Notes: generated by a model from the sequence alone, not told the origin. A stretch of 64,000 bases of DNA from Clostridiales bacterium (GCA_023663185.1 JAMPHY010000006.1:62001-126000), one strand, 5' to 3'. Numbered from the stretch's first letter, positions 27,411 through 35,800 are shown. Program-made: numbers and translations.

Positions 27411-27440
27411 AAGCCGTCCTTTTCGGGCGGCTTTCTTTAT
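27411..27440 (+). terminator. Rho-independent terminator of nuclease copy 1
   Basis: AAGCCGUCC pairs with GGGCGGCUU (9 bp including one G-U) around a UUUUC loop at 27411-27433, followed by a U-rich run UCUUUAUUU. It begins 11 bases after the stop codon. Confidence 0.88.
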
Positions 27441-27548
27441 TTAGTGACTCTATAATTCATCTGATAATTCTGATTTATCATTTATCCTTTCCCCATTTTC
27501 ATCTACACCTATTGCCAAACATAATGACTATATGCTTCATATACTCAG

Positions 27549-27593
27549 TTAAGTTTCCCTTTTCCATGTATTCACATCTTTTTTACTTATGAA
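27549..27593 (-). pseudogene. vanZ 3' end remnant (14 codons plus stop)
   Basis: The minus strand reads FISKKDVNTWKRET followed by a stop, identical to the C-terminus of the intact VanZ-family gene at 35938-36543. The rest of the gene is missing here, so this is a duplicated tail carried with the nuclease direct repeat. Confidence 0.8.
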
Positions 27594-27646
27594 TACAAGC
27601 ACCATATTCCACTGACTCCATTCGCTTGTTCCCCATTCAATTATCC

Positions 27647-29419
27647 TTATTGAAATTCTACTGTTAATGTATAATTACCGCATCCATCATATTGAGCTGC
27701 TTGAATAAAATAAGATTCCCCTGCTGAAAGAAAAACCTCCACACCTTCATTATTACCAAAGTTATAGCCCTCTTTAAGCTTCTCCCATCCGGAATTAAAA
27801 ACACCCAATCTAAAACTATTCCCCTCTGACACGTTTGAAAAGGTAAATATATAAGTTCCTTCCAACTTCGGTGTAAATGAATAATCATTTTTCTGATCTG
27901 TATATTGGATACTATCAGAGACCGCTCTGAAATCAGTAATATCAGCAGCAGCCTTCTTTTGCCCTATATTTAATGTGTATAACCCAAGCCCTCTATACTG
28001 CTCAACACATATATAATATGTTTCACCTGCTGTCAGCTGTTGCGTTAAGCCATCTCCATTGTCAAGGTTATAATCCGATTTTATTTTTTCCCATCCCGAA
28101 TTATAAATCCATAGCCTAAAATCCGTCCCATTTGGTACATTTGAAAATTCAAACCTATATGTTCCATCATTTCCTGCTACGTATGAATAGTTATTTATCT
28201 GCGCAGTATATTGTATACTATCGGAAACTGCTGTATAATTCGTTAAATCTACAATTTCTTTTTTAGGGCCTATATTCAATGTATATGTTCCAAGTCCCCT
28301 ATACTGCTCAACCCTTATATAATATAATTCACCCGCGTTCAAAGAAGCCGTTAGGCCATCCCCATTATCAAGATCATAGTCTGATTTTATCTTTTCCCAT
28401 CCCGAATTATAAATCCATAGCCTAAAATCCGTCCCATTTGGTACATTTGAAAATTCAAATCTATGTGTTCCACTATTTCCTGCTACATACGCATAGTCAT
28501 TTTCCTGGCTTGTATATTGGATACTATCTGAGACCGCCGTGAAACCAGTAATATCAACAATCACCTTCTTTTGCCCTATATTCAGTGTATATGGTCCAAG
28601 CCCCCTATACTGCTCAACCCTTATATAATATAATTCACCCGCGTTCAAAGAAGCCGTTAGGCCATCCCCATTATCAAGATCATAGTCTGATTTTATCTTT
28701 TCCCATCCCGAATTATAAATCCATAGCCTAAAATCCGTCCCATTTGGTACATTTGAAAATTCAAACCTATATGTTCCACTTACCAAAGGAACATATTCAT
28801 AGTCAATACTTTGCCCTTCACCAGAGACTTTCCCCGGCAGTACTATAATTTCATTGGGTTGGATTTCAGAAGGCACATCCTCTATTGCAATTGCAGTATA
28901 TGTATTAGGCATTATGGAATCTATTTTTAATATTCCTTCATCGATACCAGTTTCATTATTTTGCTCAATAGCCCCATCATCAATTTCTTCTCTTTCCCCT
29001 GGGCTCTCCCTATCACTTGAATCATCGGCGGCTCTGTCATTACTACTTAAGTCATTGGCGGCTCCATCATTACTACTTGAGTCATTGGCGGCTCCATCAT
29101 TACTACTTGAGTCATTGGCGGCTCCATCATTACTACTTGAGTCATTATCAGTTCTACCATTGCTGCTTGAATCATTGGCAGTTAAATCATCACTATTTGT
29201 TTTAACGCCTATAGCGCCTGTCAGGTTACTTTCTTGATTATCTTTACCATTCGCTTTACTAATAAATGAAGCAATTAAAAAGAAGAGAAAACATAATATT
29301 GAAAGAAGCAATAAAAATTGTTTTAAAGCTATTTTCACTTTTTCTTCAACATCAAAAACAAGTAATAAAATTGATGCAATAGCCGATATGGCACTTATAA
29401 TTGTCAACAAATTCATCAT
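27647..29419 (-). CDS. envelope protein with two N-terminal TMs, Ser/Asn repeat linker and four PPC-like domains
   Basis: The 590-residue protein begins with two hydrophobic helices (about 2-21 and 32-53). A low-complexity linker (about 60-150) is built from 10-residue units close to NDSSSNDGAA. Four beta-sandwich repeats of about 100 residues follow (about 180-590), each containing FEFSNVPNGTDFRLWIYNSG and ending YTLNIG. They resemble bacterial pre-peptidase C-terminal (PPC) domains. Repeats 1-3 are nearly identical even in DNA, indicating recent amplification; repeat 4 is divergent. No catalytic domain is present. It is likely an outward-facing membrane-anchored binding protein. A degenerate fragment of the last repeat occurs at 30372-30461. 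Confidence 0.72.
   Translation of the reverse strand: MMNLLTIISAISAIASILLLVFDVEEKVKIALKQFLLLLSILCFLFFLIASFISKANGKDNQESNLTGAIGVKTNSDDLTANDSSSNGRTDNDSSSNDGAANDSSSNDGAANDSSSNDGAANDLSSNDRAADDSSDRESPGEREEIDDGAIEQNNETGIDEGILKIDSIMPNTYTAIAIEDVPSEIQPNEIIVLPGKVSGEGQSIDYEYVPLVSGTYRFEFSNVPNGTDFRLWIYNSGWEKIKSDYDLDNGDGLTASLNAGELYYIRVEQYRGLGPYTLNIGQKKVIVDITGFTAVSDSIQYTSQENDYAYVAGNSGTHRFEFSNVPNGTDFRLWIYNSGWEKIKSDYDLDNGDGLTASLNAGELYYIRVEQYRGLGTYTLNIGPKKEIVDLTNYTAVSDSIQYTAQINNYSYVAGNDGTYRFEFSNVPNGTDFRLWIYNSGWEKIKSDYNLDNGDGLTQQLTAGETYYICVEQYRGLGLYTLNIGQKKAAADITDFRAVSDSIQYTDQKNDYSFTPKLEGTYIFTFSNVSEGNSFRLGVFNSGWEKLKEGYNFGNNEGVEVFLSAGESYFIQAAQYDGCGNYTLTVEFQ
29020..29190 (-). repeat. 30-bp tandem repeats in the envelope protein linker
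   Basis: About five copies of a 30-bp unit (10 residues, Asn-Asp-Ser-Ser-Ser type). The central three are essentially identical and the outer ones degenerate. Copy number is expected to vary by slippage without changing frame. Confidence 0.85.
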
Positions 29420-29646
29420 ATAATCACATCCTGCCCTGCGTTATTTTTACCCATTCTGTACATGGTAATCCCATTTTGATTATCCTTTGGTAATTTTTGT
29501 AGTAAAATGCGCCTTGAATTTATCGCATATCTCTTATACTTATTATATAACGCCTCAAGAAAATATTGTATTACTAAAATTGACATTTTTCGTACTTTTT
29601 TGTTTTATTAATATACTTTGCCATTCTATAAAAGTCTTTCATTTCC

Positions 29647-30207
29647 ATGCTCGCATTACCTAGGGAACTTGTTAAGCATTTAACAAAAAACAAAAAATTA
29701 ACTATTGAAAAATCAGTCCCTGGGGTGTATCATGTCAATAAAGAAATTTTTAATGCACAGATTATCGTTATACCTGAGCTTTCTCCTGATGACAGCCTGT
29801 ATCTTCACTGCCTGAGGGACAAGCTTACGGATGCAGGGCTTATTAAAAGGCTTGCAGAAGACTATTAAGCCCACCATGAGCAGAATCCGGTTATCTACAC
29901 GCAGTATTTGAGCCAGTTAATCATAGCAAACAGCACAGAGAAAGGAGGCAATCTCATGGTTTGCGAAGAACTTTTTAACTTATTTGGTACAAGTTCTGAT
30001 GAAGTCACTGAAAACGCAAAAAACGAGGCAATGAAAGAAGCAGATGCGTATTATCAGCCGAAGATTGATGAGCTGTCATTAGCTAATAATGAATTATCAT
30101 CAATCAACGATGCTCTTACTGCTGAAAACGAGCATCAATCTTCAATAATAAATTATCTGCAGAACCTCTTAACGCAGCATAACATTCCATTCCGTTTTGA
30201 AGCATAA
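29647..30207 (+). pseudogene. PD-(D/E)XK-like nuclease, truncated copy 2 with nonsense codon
   Basis: Homologous to residues from about 130 to the end of copy 1 (26443-27399). The whole N-terminal catalytic half is missing. The CAA codon of copy 1 (ENYQAHHEQ) is TAA at 29866-29868, splitting the frame. The tail resumes as MVCEELFNLFGTSSDEV and ends with a coiled coil of different length (LLTQHNIPFRFEA). A terminator follows. It is presumably non-functional. Confidence 0.85.
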
Positions 30208-30218
30208 GACCATATTTT

Positions 30219-30246
30219 AAGCCGCCCCTATTGGGGCGGCTTTTAG
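30219..30246 (+). terminator. Rho-independent terminator of nuclease copy 2
   Basis: AAGCCGCCCC pairs perfectly over 10 bp with GGGGCGGCUU around a 4-base loop (30219-30242), followed by a short U-run. It is at the same relative position as in copy 1 although the stem sequence differs. Confidence 0.85.
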
Positions 30247-30371
30247 TTCTATTTCCTCATTCCTTCACATTTCCATCTATCCTCTTTTACATTTTCTCGC
30301 GGATTTTTTATAAAAAGATTCGCCGGGGCTTTTCTATAAATAATTAGCCGAATTGCAAATGTATATCTCTC

Positions 30372-30575
30372 TCCACACTTTCATTATTACCAAAGTTATA
30401 GCCTTATTTAAACTTTTCCTGGCCGAAATTAAAAACACCTAATCTAAAACTATTTCCCTCTTACGGTCCCTGTTCTATCATTCTCTATTGCCTTTTCCAT
30501 ATATGTAATGGCATCGTTAAATTTTTCTTTACAATAATACATAATTCCATATGCATAATAAAGCTCAGAGAGAGC
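30372..30575 (-). pseudogene. fragments of a PPC repeat and a TPR motif
   Basis: Positions 30372-30461 match the minus-strand PPC repeat region at about 27738-27830 with scattered substitutions and no open frame. Immediately right, 30463-30575 on the minus strand reads LSELYYAYGIMYYCKEKFND then AITYMEKAIEND, a clear TPR-type motif without start or continuation. The 412-bp gap thus holds gene debris rather than a gene. Confidence 0.6.
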
Positions 30576-30619
30576 TTGTCAAGTGTGTTTGTAAACTTTT
30601 CATTGAAACATGGATTGCA

Positions 30620-31981
30620 TCATTTATTCAAATAAATGCTCCATAAATGCTTTAAAAGTAAATCTTCACCATCTAATATATGTTGAAATTCAGGATTTTT
30701 TATTTGCTGATAATTTACGGATGCACTTTTATCCCAATCCCAGAAGGAAATAAATGCAGGAACACAATTACCTGCTTCTGTCGCCCATTTTAAAGACTGT
30801 GCCGTAATTTCATATATTTGTGTATATGCATATTTTTCCTGTTTACCATATTTTAAAGAATTACAATCAAATGAAAAGGGTAATAAAAAAATATGAGTAA
30901 CGCTGCTAAAATAACTTTTAATGTGGTGATAACTATTTCCAGTAAAAATAGAATCGTCAACGATAATAACTGCCTGATAACCATCTTCTTCTGTTATATC
31001 CAAGTTTTCATTTATCATTTCTACTTTCGCAGGCATTTTTCCATAGAATTTTATATCATTTCGGTTTTGTGAGTATCGTATATTCATTACGGTAGCATGT
31101 ATATCCGATGGCAGTAAATATTTTAATATAATACCTGTATTCATTGCTCCAAAAGCATTGCTTAACAATAAAATTTTATTAAGCCTTTTTTGTGCACAAA
31201 GTGGCGCTAGCTTTAACAAGTAGGCAGCGTATATTAGACACAAGGAATCTCCTTCCCTTATTACACGAATAGCAGACTTCTCTATATCAAAATCCCATGA
31301 GGCTGTAATAAAATCTGTAAGAATTGTTGATTGAAATAATTTGCTATAATTAGACGATAATATATTAAAGCCATCCGTAAAATCGAATTTGAGTAATTTG
31401 GCTATAGCGTCTCCTATTATGTGCGTAAAGTGTTCAGTTTCATCTATAATTGCCAAAAATTTACTTCCCAATAGATTTAAATATTTTTTTTGATTTATAA
31501 ATTCAAACCATCGCAAGGTTGTTAAATCTGCAAATATATACTCTAATAACGATAAAATTCCAATCCAATTTTCAAACGTAATTTCTTTTTGTTTTAAAAA
31601 ACTAAAAGAATATGTGTATTTGTAGTTTGCCCATTTTTCCCCAAACTTTTTCCATAGTTCATTCGATGTATAGGATATTGAACTACTGTGCATCTGCGAA
31701 TCGCAACAATAATATTCGTATCCTCTCAGAAAAATCACATCTTCTTTTATTTCTGCCCTATATTTAAAAAAATCTTGAAGTTCATAATCCATATTTTCAT
31801 ATTGAACGATAGATAATAAAAACCCGCCAAATACATCTACGTTTTCTTTTATATAAAAACTCTCTTTTACACATAAGTGATTCTTTATTTGATAGTTCCA
31901 AGCTATAAAAAACTTGTCCTGAACATCTGCAATTGTTGTATAAATATTATCTATAAAACTATATAATGCACTCTTCGACAT
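30620..31981 (-). CDS. phosphoribosyltransferase-like protein with unknown N-terminal domain
   Basis: About 453 residues from the ATG at 31981 (MSKSALYSFIDN), chosen because GAGG lies 8 bases upstream. The C-terminal half (about 255-400) resembles a type I PRTase. ILLLSNAFGAMNTGIILKYL would be the first strand and loop, and AVIIVDDSIFTGNS is the PRPP-binding motif with two acidic residues followed by TGNS. The N-terminal 250 residues are unfamiliar, aromatic-rich and helical. It has its own extended -10 promoter. It lies downstream of the LysRS-like / two-TM / MazG genes on the same strand. Substrate unknown; a nucleotide or base derivative is inferred. Confidence 0.68.
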   Translation of the reverse strand: MSKSALYSFIDNIYTTIADVQDKFFIAWNYQIKNHLCVKESFYIKENVDVFGGFLLSIVQYENMDYELQDFFKYRAEIKEDVIFLRGYEYYCCDSQMHSSSISYTSNELWKKFGEKWANYKYTYSFSFLKQKEITFENWIGILSLLEYIFADLTTLRWFEFINQKKYLNLLGSKFLAIIDETEHFTHIIGDAIAKLLKFDFTDGFNILSSNYSKLFQSTILTDFITASWDFDIEKSAIRVIREGDSLCLIYAAYLLKLAPLCAQKRLNKILLLSNAFGAMNTGIILKYLLPSDIHATVMNIRYSQNRNDIKFYGKMPAKVEMINENLDITEEDGYQAVIIVDDSIFTGNSYHHIKSYFSSVTHIFLLPFSFDCNSLKYGKQEKYAYTQIYEITAQSLKWATEAGNCVPAFISFWDWDKSASVNYQQIKNPEFQHILDGEDLLLKHLWSIYLNK

Positions 31982-32056
31982 AGAATATACCTCACTATCA
32001 AATACTAAAATCACTATTTTTATCTCTTATTACTTTTTTCATTTTACTTTTTTTAA

Positions 32057-32065
32057 ATTATATCA
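32057..32065 (-). promoter_or_regulatory. extended -10 promoter upstream of the PRTase-like gene
   Basis: The minus strand reads TGATATAAT, an extended -10 box (TGnTATAAT), 75 bases upstream of the start at 31981. A weak -35 (TTTACC) lies 19 bases further upstream. Confidence 0.5.
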
Positions 32066-32117
32066 AAGTATTATTACAGCGGGTAAACCATTTCTTTGAA
32101 TTATTTTCATATTTTCT

Positions 32118-32288
32118 GTTTATATTAAGTTAGAATCAGGTTCAGCATCAATTTTGATTTCAGTCATAACTTGTGCAATTCACCCATTTTTACATTTAAA
32201 TATCTTTATTTTAAAATCAACAACGCCTTCATTCACTATTTTGATGAGTGGCATGGTACTTGTATGCCTCGTGAAGCGAGCGTGCAGA
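32118..32288 (-). pseudogene. possible gene remnant between MazG-like and PRTase-like genes
   Basis: The minus strand has a continuous frame, interrupted by one TGA, reading TSTMPLIKIVNEGVVDFKIK then CKNG, stop, IAQVMTEIKIDAEPDSNLI, stop. It has protein-like composition but no recognised homology and no ribosome binding site. It may be debris of a deleted gene or simply non-coding; nothing else is evident in this gap. Confidence 0.3.
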
Positions 32289-32303
32289 GTTGTTTCAAAG
32301 TTC

Positions 32304-32666
32304 TTAGCCTTTTTCATATTTATCAGAGTATTCTGAAAAAAAGTCTCTTTTCATATTTCTAATATGTTTGTCAATAAACGCCTTGGATAGCTCACAAGGT
32401 GTTATATGATAACGGCGCAGTATCTCAATATAATACATCAGCACATCACTCAATTCTTCCAAAAATGCTACACGCACATTTTCATTCTCCATAATTGCAT
32501 TATCACCTTTCTTTTTAATAATAGCAATTGTTTCTCCAAGTTCTTCAATTAACCAAAGAATATAATTACGTCCATATTTTGCCTCGATAGGTGACCACCT
32601 ATCTTTATTCTTTTCCCAAAGTTCTTGCTGCATTTTCATCATATCTGAAATTTTAAGGTCTTTCAA
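32304..32666 (-). CDS. MazG-like nucleotide pyrophosphohydrolase
   Basis: The 120-residue all-alpha protein shows the MazG/NTP-PPase metal-binding pattern: EELGE (near residue 40) and FLEELSDVLMY (near 70), i.e. ExxE and ExxD. The start is a TTG at 32666, supported by GGGAGG 8 bases upstream. Single-domain MazG proteins hydrolyse NTPs or dNTPs to monophosphates. Here it lies 33 bp downstream of the two-TM gene and is very likely in the same transcript. In this context it may remove a nucleotide intermediate or alarmone; this is inference. Confidence 0.78.
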   Translation of the reverse strand: MKDLKISDMMKMQQELWEKNKDRWSPIEAKYGRNYILWLIEELGETIAIIKKKGDNAIMENENVRVAFLEELSDVLMYYIEILRRYHITPCELSKAFIDKHIRNMKRDFFSEYSDKYEKG

Positions 32667-32699
32667 TCTATTGTCCTCCCGAAATTCTCCATATAAGAG

Positions 32700-33536
32700 T
32701 TAAATAAACTCCGAATATGGTAAAGCCATTTCCCAAATCGCTTCAAAATTTGATTTGTATTCTTTTATTAATGTGGCATTGATTACATTACTAGCTTTAA
32801 CATCTCTCATAATATTTTGATCTCTTTCAAAATAATCATTGGGATATTGAGTATTATCACTACATAACGTACACTCTAAATTATCAACCAAAATAATATT
32901 ACCGTGATATACTATGTTCATTTCTCTTAACTTTGAATAAAATATATATCGTACTTTAAATCCTATAATATCAGACGAATAATATTCTTCAATCTCTTTC
33001 AGTATTTTCTTTGTTTCCGAATCTTCAACATCTATTCTATCCAGAATAAATATTCTCTTTTTGCAAATTTTTTTATTTGCCAAATCCTTATAAATCAGAT
33101 TAATAGACTGCATAGGATTATATTTTGATTTATCATTTAGCCTAAATCTAAGCTTTATCAAACTATCTGCATAATAAGTGCAATATATTAACTTTTTTGC
33201 TTGTCTAATTAACCTTAGTTCTTCGGAAGTTATGTTATTTGCCTTCAACGTTCTCGTCCCTTGCTTCATTTGCTCTAGCAATTCCCTGGTATGTATCAAC
33301 TCCTTTTCTGCCAAAGATTTCCAATACTTATCGCCTATATTATATAGCGAATTATAAAACTCACTATATTCTCTCAAACAGTCTTTTATATATTCTCGCA
33401 TTCCAAGCATGGATAAATCTAATAAAATTGTAATAGAAATAATAAAGAAACAAAACTTAATATCTAAAAATAGTTCTATTATACTTATGATTCCGCCCAC
33501 AATAGCCACAGCTATTTCATATTTATATTTGCTCAT
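32700..33536 (-). CDS. two-TM protein with Rossmann/PLD-like cytoplasmic domain, unknown function
   Basis: About 278 residues from the ATG at 33536 (MSKYKYEIAVAIV); a TTG at 33548 is an alternative. Two hydrophobic helices (about 6-23 and 24-45) form a hairpin, then a helical stretch. An alpha/beta domain (about 115-278) has strands KLIYCTYYAD, KRIFILDRID, FKVRYIFYS, NIILVDN and a final NVINATLIKEY. The strand order resembles PLD-like sensor domains lacking the HKD catalytic motif. It overlaps the LysRS-like gene by 14 bp, so the two are translationally coupled. A membrane effector or sensor of the cassette is plausible. Confidence 0.6.
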   Translation of the reverse strand: MSKYKYEIAVAIVGGIISIIELFLDIKFCFFIISITILLDLSMLGMREYIKDCLREYSEFYNSLYNIGDKYWKSLAEKELIHTRELLEQMKQGTRTLKANNITSEELRLIRQAKKLIYCTYYADSLIKLRFRLNDKSKYNPMQSINLIYKDLANKKICKKRIFILDRIDVEDSETKKILKEIEEYYSSDIIGFKVRYIFYSKLREMNIVYHGNIILVDNLECTLCSDNTQYPNDYFERDQNIMRDVKASNVINATLIKEYKSNFEAIWEMALPYSEFI

Positions 33537-34575
33537 TGGTATTTGCAATCCTTTTTATTTCATCTAATTTATAATTTGTAAAAAACAGTTCTGGCTGCTC
33601 AAACCATTTCTCAATTTCATTCCATATATTTACTACTTGTTTATCAGTTAATAAATTAACATTTGTAAATGCATTTGCATATTCTACAGAGCTTATTTTT
33701 GATTTTGATATCTTACCTTCATTATCAATAATTAATGGTGAAAATAAAAAACTTGGCAATTCATCTATATTGAATTTTAATATGCCTTCGCAAAATATTC
33801 TCATAGGCCATAACCCCGACCAATCGTTTCCTAAAACTTGAACGCTTAAGTTATTATTTTTTTTATCCTTCATTATTAAGGAATAGCCTTTACAAAAATG
33901 TCTTAGAGGCACATTAAGGTCAATATATGTATCATTGTCAATAGAAACCAATTTAAAAAATTCACCATGCTTTGGACAAACACTTTTTACTTTGAATGTT
34001 GAATTATCAAATCCATAAATGTGAGTATGATTACACCCCTTTTCAATTAATCCACATTTTGGACATGCCACCCTCAAATGTATTTTATTGTTTTTAGGGT
34101 CAAACAACTTAGAAAAAAATTCGTAATGCCGAATAACTTCCATAACTGCTTCTCTCATTTCAGGCATTGACTGAATTTGTTCATAAGTGTATATCTCACT
34201 AGTACAATTTGATAACATTTCAATACGTTTTATCATATCCAAAAATGCCTTATAATTTTCGTTAAAATATTTATTATTAACAATTGAGCTTTTATAAAAA
34301 TATGTATCTGAGCCTATATCTACGGTATAGGAAACCGCTGTATCAGAAATGTTATCTAATAGTTCAATTTTAATGTATGTATCTTTCTTGTACAATTTTT
34401 TTAATTCTTGTGCAAGCTTAAAACCAATTAAAAAATTAATCAATGTTCCAATATGTGGTTTACCGCTTAAACGAGCAGCTAAAACAATGGTAAAAGAATC
34501 TTTTCCCTCCGCTTTATATTTAAAGATGTCCAACACGCTATTTACATAATGTGCTATTCCACTATAATATATCAT
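33523..34575 (-). CDS. class I lysyl-tRNA-synthetase-like catalytic domain protein
   Basis: About 350 residues from the ATG at 34575 (MIYYSGIAHYV), chosen because GAGGGG lies 7 bases upstream. It has the class I signatures: HIGH-type ARLSGKPHIGTLINF (near residue 42) and KMSKS-type GKISKSKISS (near residue 285). A Cys pair knuckle (CPKCG...CPKHG) and LGNDWSGLWPMR match the class I LysRS core, where WPxRW is characteristic. The large C-terminal anticodon-binding domain of genuine LysRS-I (over 500 residues) is absent. It probably activates an amino acid without normal tRNA recognition. It heads a coupled operon with the two-TM and MazG-like genes. Confidence 0.72.
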   Translation of the reverse strand: MIYYSGIAHYVNSVLDIFKYKAEGKDSFTIVLAARLSGKPHIGTLINFLIGFKLAQELKKLYKKDTYIKIELLDNISDTAVSYTVDIGSDTYFYKSSIVNNKYFNENYKAFLDMIKRIEMLSNCTSEIYTYEQIQSMPEMREAVMEVIRHYEFFSKLFDPKNNKIHLRVACPKCGLIEKGCNHTHIYGFDNSTFKVKSVCPKHGEFFKLVSIDNDTYIDLNVPLRHFCKGYSLIMKDKKNNNLSVQVLGNDWSGLWPMRIFCEGILKFNIDELPSFLFSPLIIDNEGKISKSKISSVEYANAFTNVNLLTDKQVVNIWNEIEKWFEQPELFFTNYKLDEIKRIANTNEQI

Positions 34576-34611
34576 ACTTAACCCCTCACTTATCTTCTTC
34601 ATGCTTCGCTT

Positions 34612-34677
34612 GCATGAAATATAATCCTTGAATTTTAAAATCTGTACATAATATTGTGCTCTCACCTTTGTTAAATG
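34612..34677 (-). pseudogene. acyltransferase C-terminal remnant
   Basis: The minus strand reads HLTKVRAQYYVQILKFKDYI, matching HLTQAGAQYYAKILNFEDIF at the end of the acyltransferase-SGNH gene (24234-26008), and the DNA is also similar over about 65 bp. Only the tail is left, directly upstream of the LysRS-like gene. It marks a recombination or insertion boundary. Confidence 0.75.
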
Positions 34678-34732
34678 GACTAATAAAATCTCGCGTTTTC
34701 AATAAATCAAGAGTATTTTTTGTATATTGATT

Positions 34733-35071
34733 TCACGGATATTTTAGCAAGATATCCACCATTTCCATTAATATCCTATAATTTTTCGGCGGAAGCGTCT
34801 TTATTTTACCATCAATTGATATATCGCCAATTGCCAACCTACTGCCTTCTTCAATTTCTATTCCAATAAAAAAACTTGAGAGCGGTATTTGTAATCCCTT
34901 GCAGAGCATAAACAGCGTATACAAAGCAGGCATTGTATCTCCTCTTAAAATACTGTAAAGATTGGATGTGCTGACAGATGCTGCCTTCGCTAAATCTGAT
35001 GTCTTCATGTTGCTGTTTTTAATCAACTGCAATAGCCGCTTTGCAATCTGTTTGTTGATTTCATCTTGCAT
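34733..35071 (-). CDS. XRE-family HTH transcriptional regulator
   Basis: The 112-residue protein has an N-terminal helix-turn-helix (about 8-65; MKTSDLAKAASVSTSNLYSILRG) and a short C-terminal region (ILMEMVDILLKYP). AAGGAG lies 10 bases before the ATG. It precedes the LysRS-like cassette on the same strand, but an acyltransferase remnant lies between them. It is therefore uncertain that it belongs to the cassette. A perfect ACTTAAGT palindrome lies about 45 bases upstream (near 35116) and could be its operator. Confidence 0.85.
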   Translation of the reverse strand: MQDEINKQIAKRLLQLIKNSNMKTSDLAKAASVSTSNLYSILRGDTMPALYTLFMLCKGLQIPLSSFFIGIEIEEGSRLAIGDISIDGKIKTLPPKNYRILMEMVDILLKYP

Positions 35072-35141
35072 GATAATCGCTCCTTTTCATCTGGTTTGTG
35101 TTATGGTTTGCTACAACTTAAGTGCATTTTTATACTACATA

Positions 35142-35789
35142 ATCAAGGGGCTAGGTTCTTCCGCAAACACTAACTGCTATTACAAAACCATCGGCTATGC
35201 CGGGTTCCTGATAGAGCAGAATGGCAAGGCCAATGAGTTCATCAATACCGATGTCAGCCTTTCATTTCCCTGTATGCACTACCCCAGGGAGCTTATAAAG
35301 CATCTAACAAAAAGCAGAAAATTAACTATTGAAAAATCTGCTTCTGGGGTGTATCATATCAATAAAGAAGTCTTTAATGCACAGATTATCGTTATACCTG
35401 AGCTTTCTCCTGATGACAGCCTGTATCTTCACTGCCTGAGGGACAAGCTTACGGATGCAGGGCTTATTAAAAGGCTTGCAGAAGACTACCAAGCCCACCA
35501 TGAGCAGAACCCGGTTATCTACACGCAGTATTTGAGCCAGTTAATCATAGCAAACAGTACAAAGAAAGGAGGCAATCCTATGGTTTGCGAAGAACTCTTT
35601 AACTTATTCGGCACAAGTTCCGAGGAGGTCACTGAAAATGCTACAAAAAAGGCAATGGCAAAGGCAGATGCGCATTATCAGCCAAAGATTGATGAGCTGT
35701 CATCAGCCATTAATACCCTATCTTCAAAGATAGATTATCTGCAGAACCTCTTAATCCAGCATAACATTCCATTCAGTTTTGAGTCATAA
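35142..35789 (+). pseudogene. PD-(D/E)XK-like nuclease, 5'-truncated copy 3
   Basis: Homology to copy 1 begins at IKGLGSSANTNCYYKTIGYAG, immediately after the Glu of the ExK motif, so the N-terminal domain with the catalytic Asp is missing. The remaining frame is open to the end (LLIQHNIPFSFES). Its coiled coil is shorter than in copy 1. An open frame extends upstream to 34962 but is only antisense to the HTH gene. It is presumably inactive. Confidence 0.85.
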
Positions 35790-35800
35790 TGGCATTTTAT

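Larger units (their letters stand above)
26721..27607 (+). repeat. direct repeat unit A (nuclease 3' two-thirds plus vanZ tail)
   Basis: This segment matches 35141-35990 in the same orientation with high identity. The match covers the nuclease coding region from AATCAAGGG onward, its terminator and about 170 bp beyond, including the last codons of a vanZ-like gene. The copies flank about 7.5 kb of accessory DNA. Confidence 0.8.

Noticed and set aside
29020-29190. Possible CRISPR-like array
   Set aside because: Units are contiguous 30-bp coding tandem repeats without spacers and lie in frame within a gene.
28854-29237. Plus-strand repetitive frame (Leu/Ser/Ala-rich)
   Set aside because: It is the antisense shadow of the 30-bp tandem repeats in the envelope protein linker and lacks a ribosome binding site.
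32154-32362. Two plus-strand hydrophobic frames
   Set aside because: They overlap each other and lack ribosome binding sites; the minus strand in this gap looks more protein-like, though decayed.
33523-34575. Genuine lysyl-tRNA synthetase housekeeping gene
   Set aside because: Too short for the anticodon-binding domain, altered surroundings of the HIGH motif, AT-rich island context and coupling to non-translation genes.
34962-35141. Open frame fused to the front of nuclease copy 3
   Set aside because: It is antisense to the HTH regulator and its intergenic region, with no homology to the nuclease N-terminus; only the part from 35142 is homologous.
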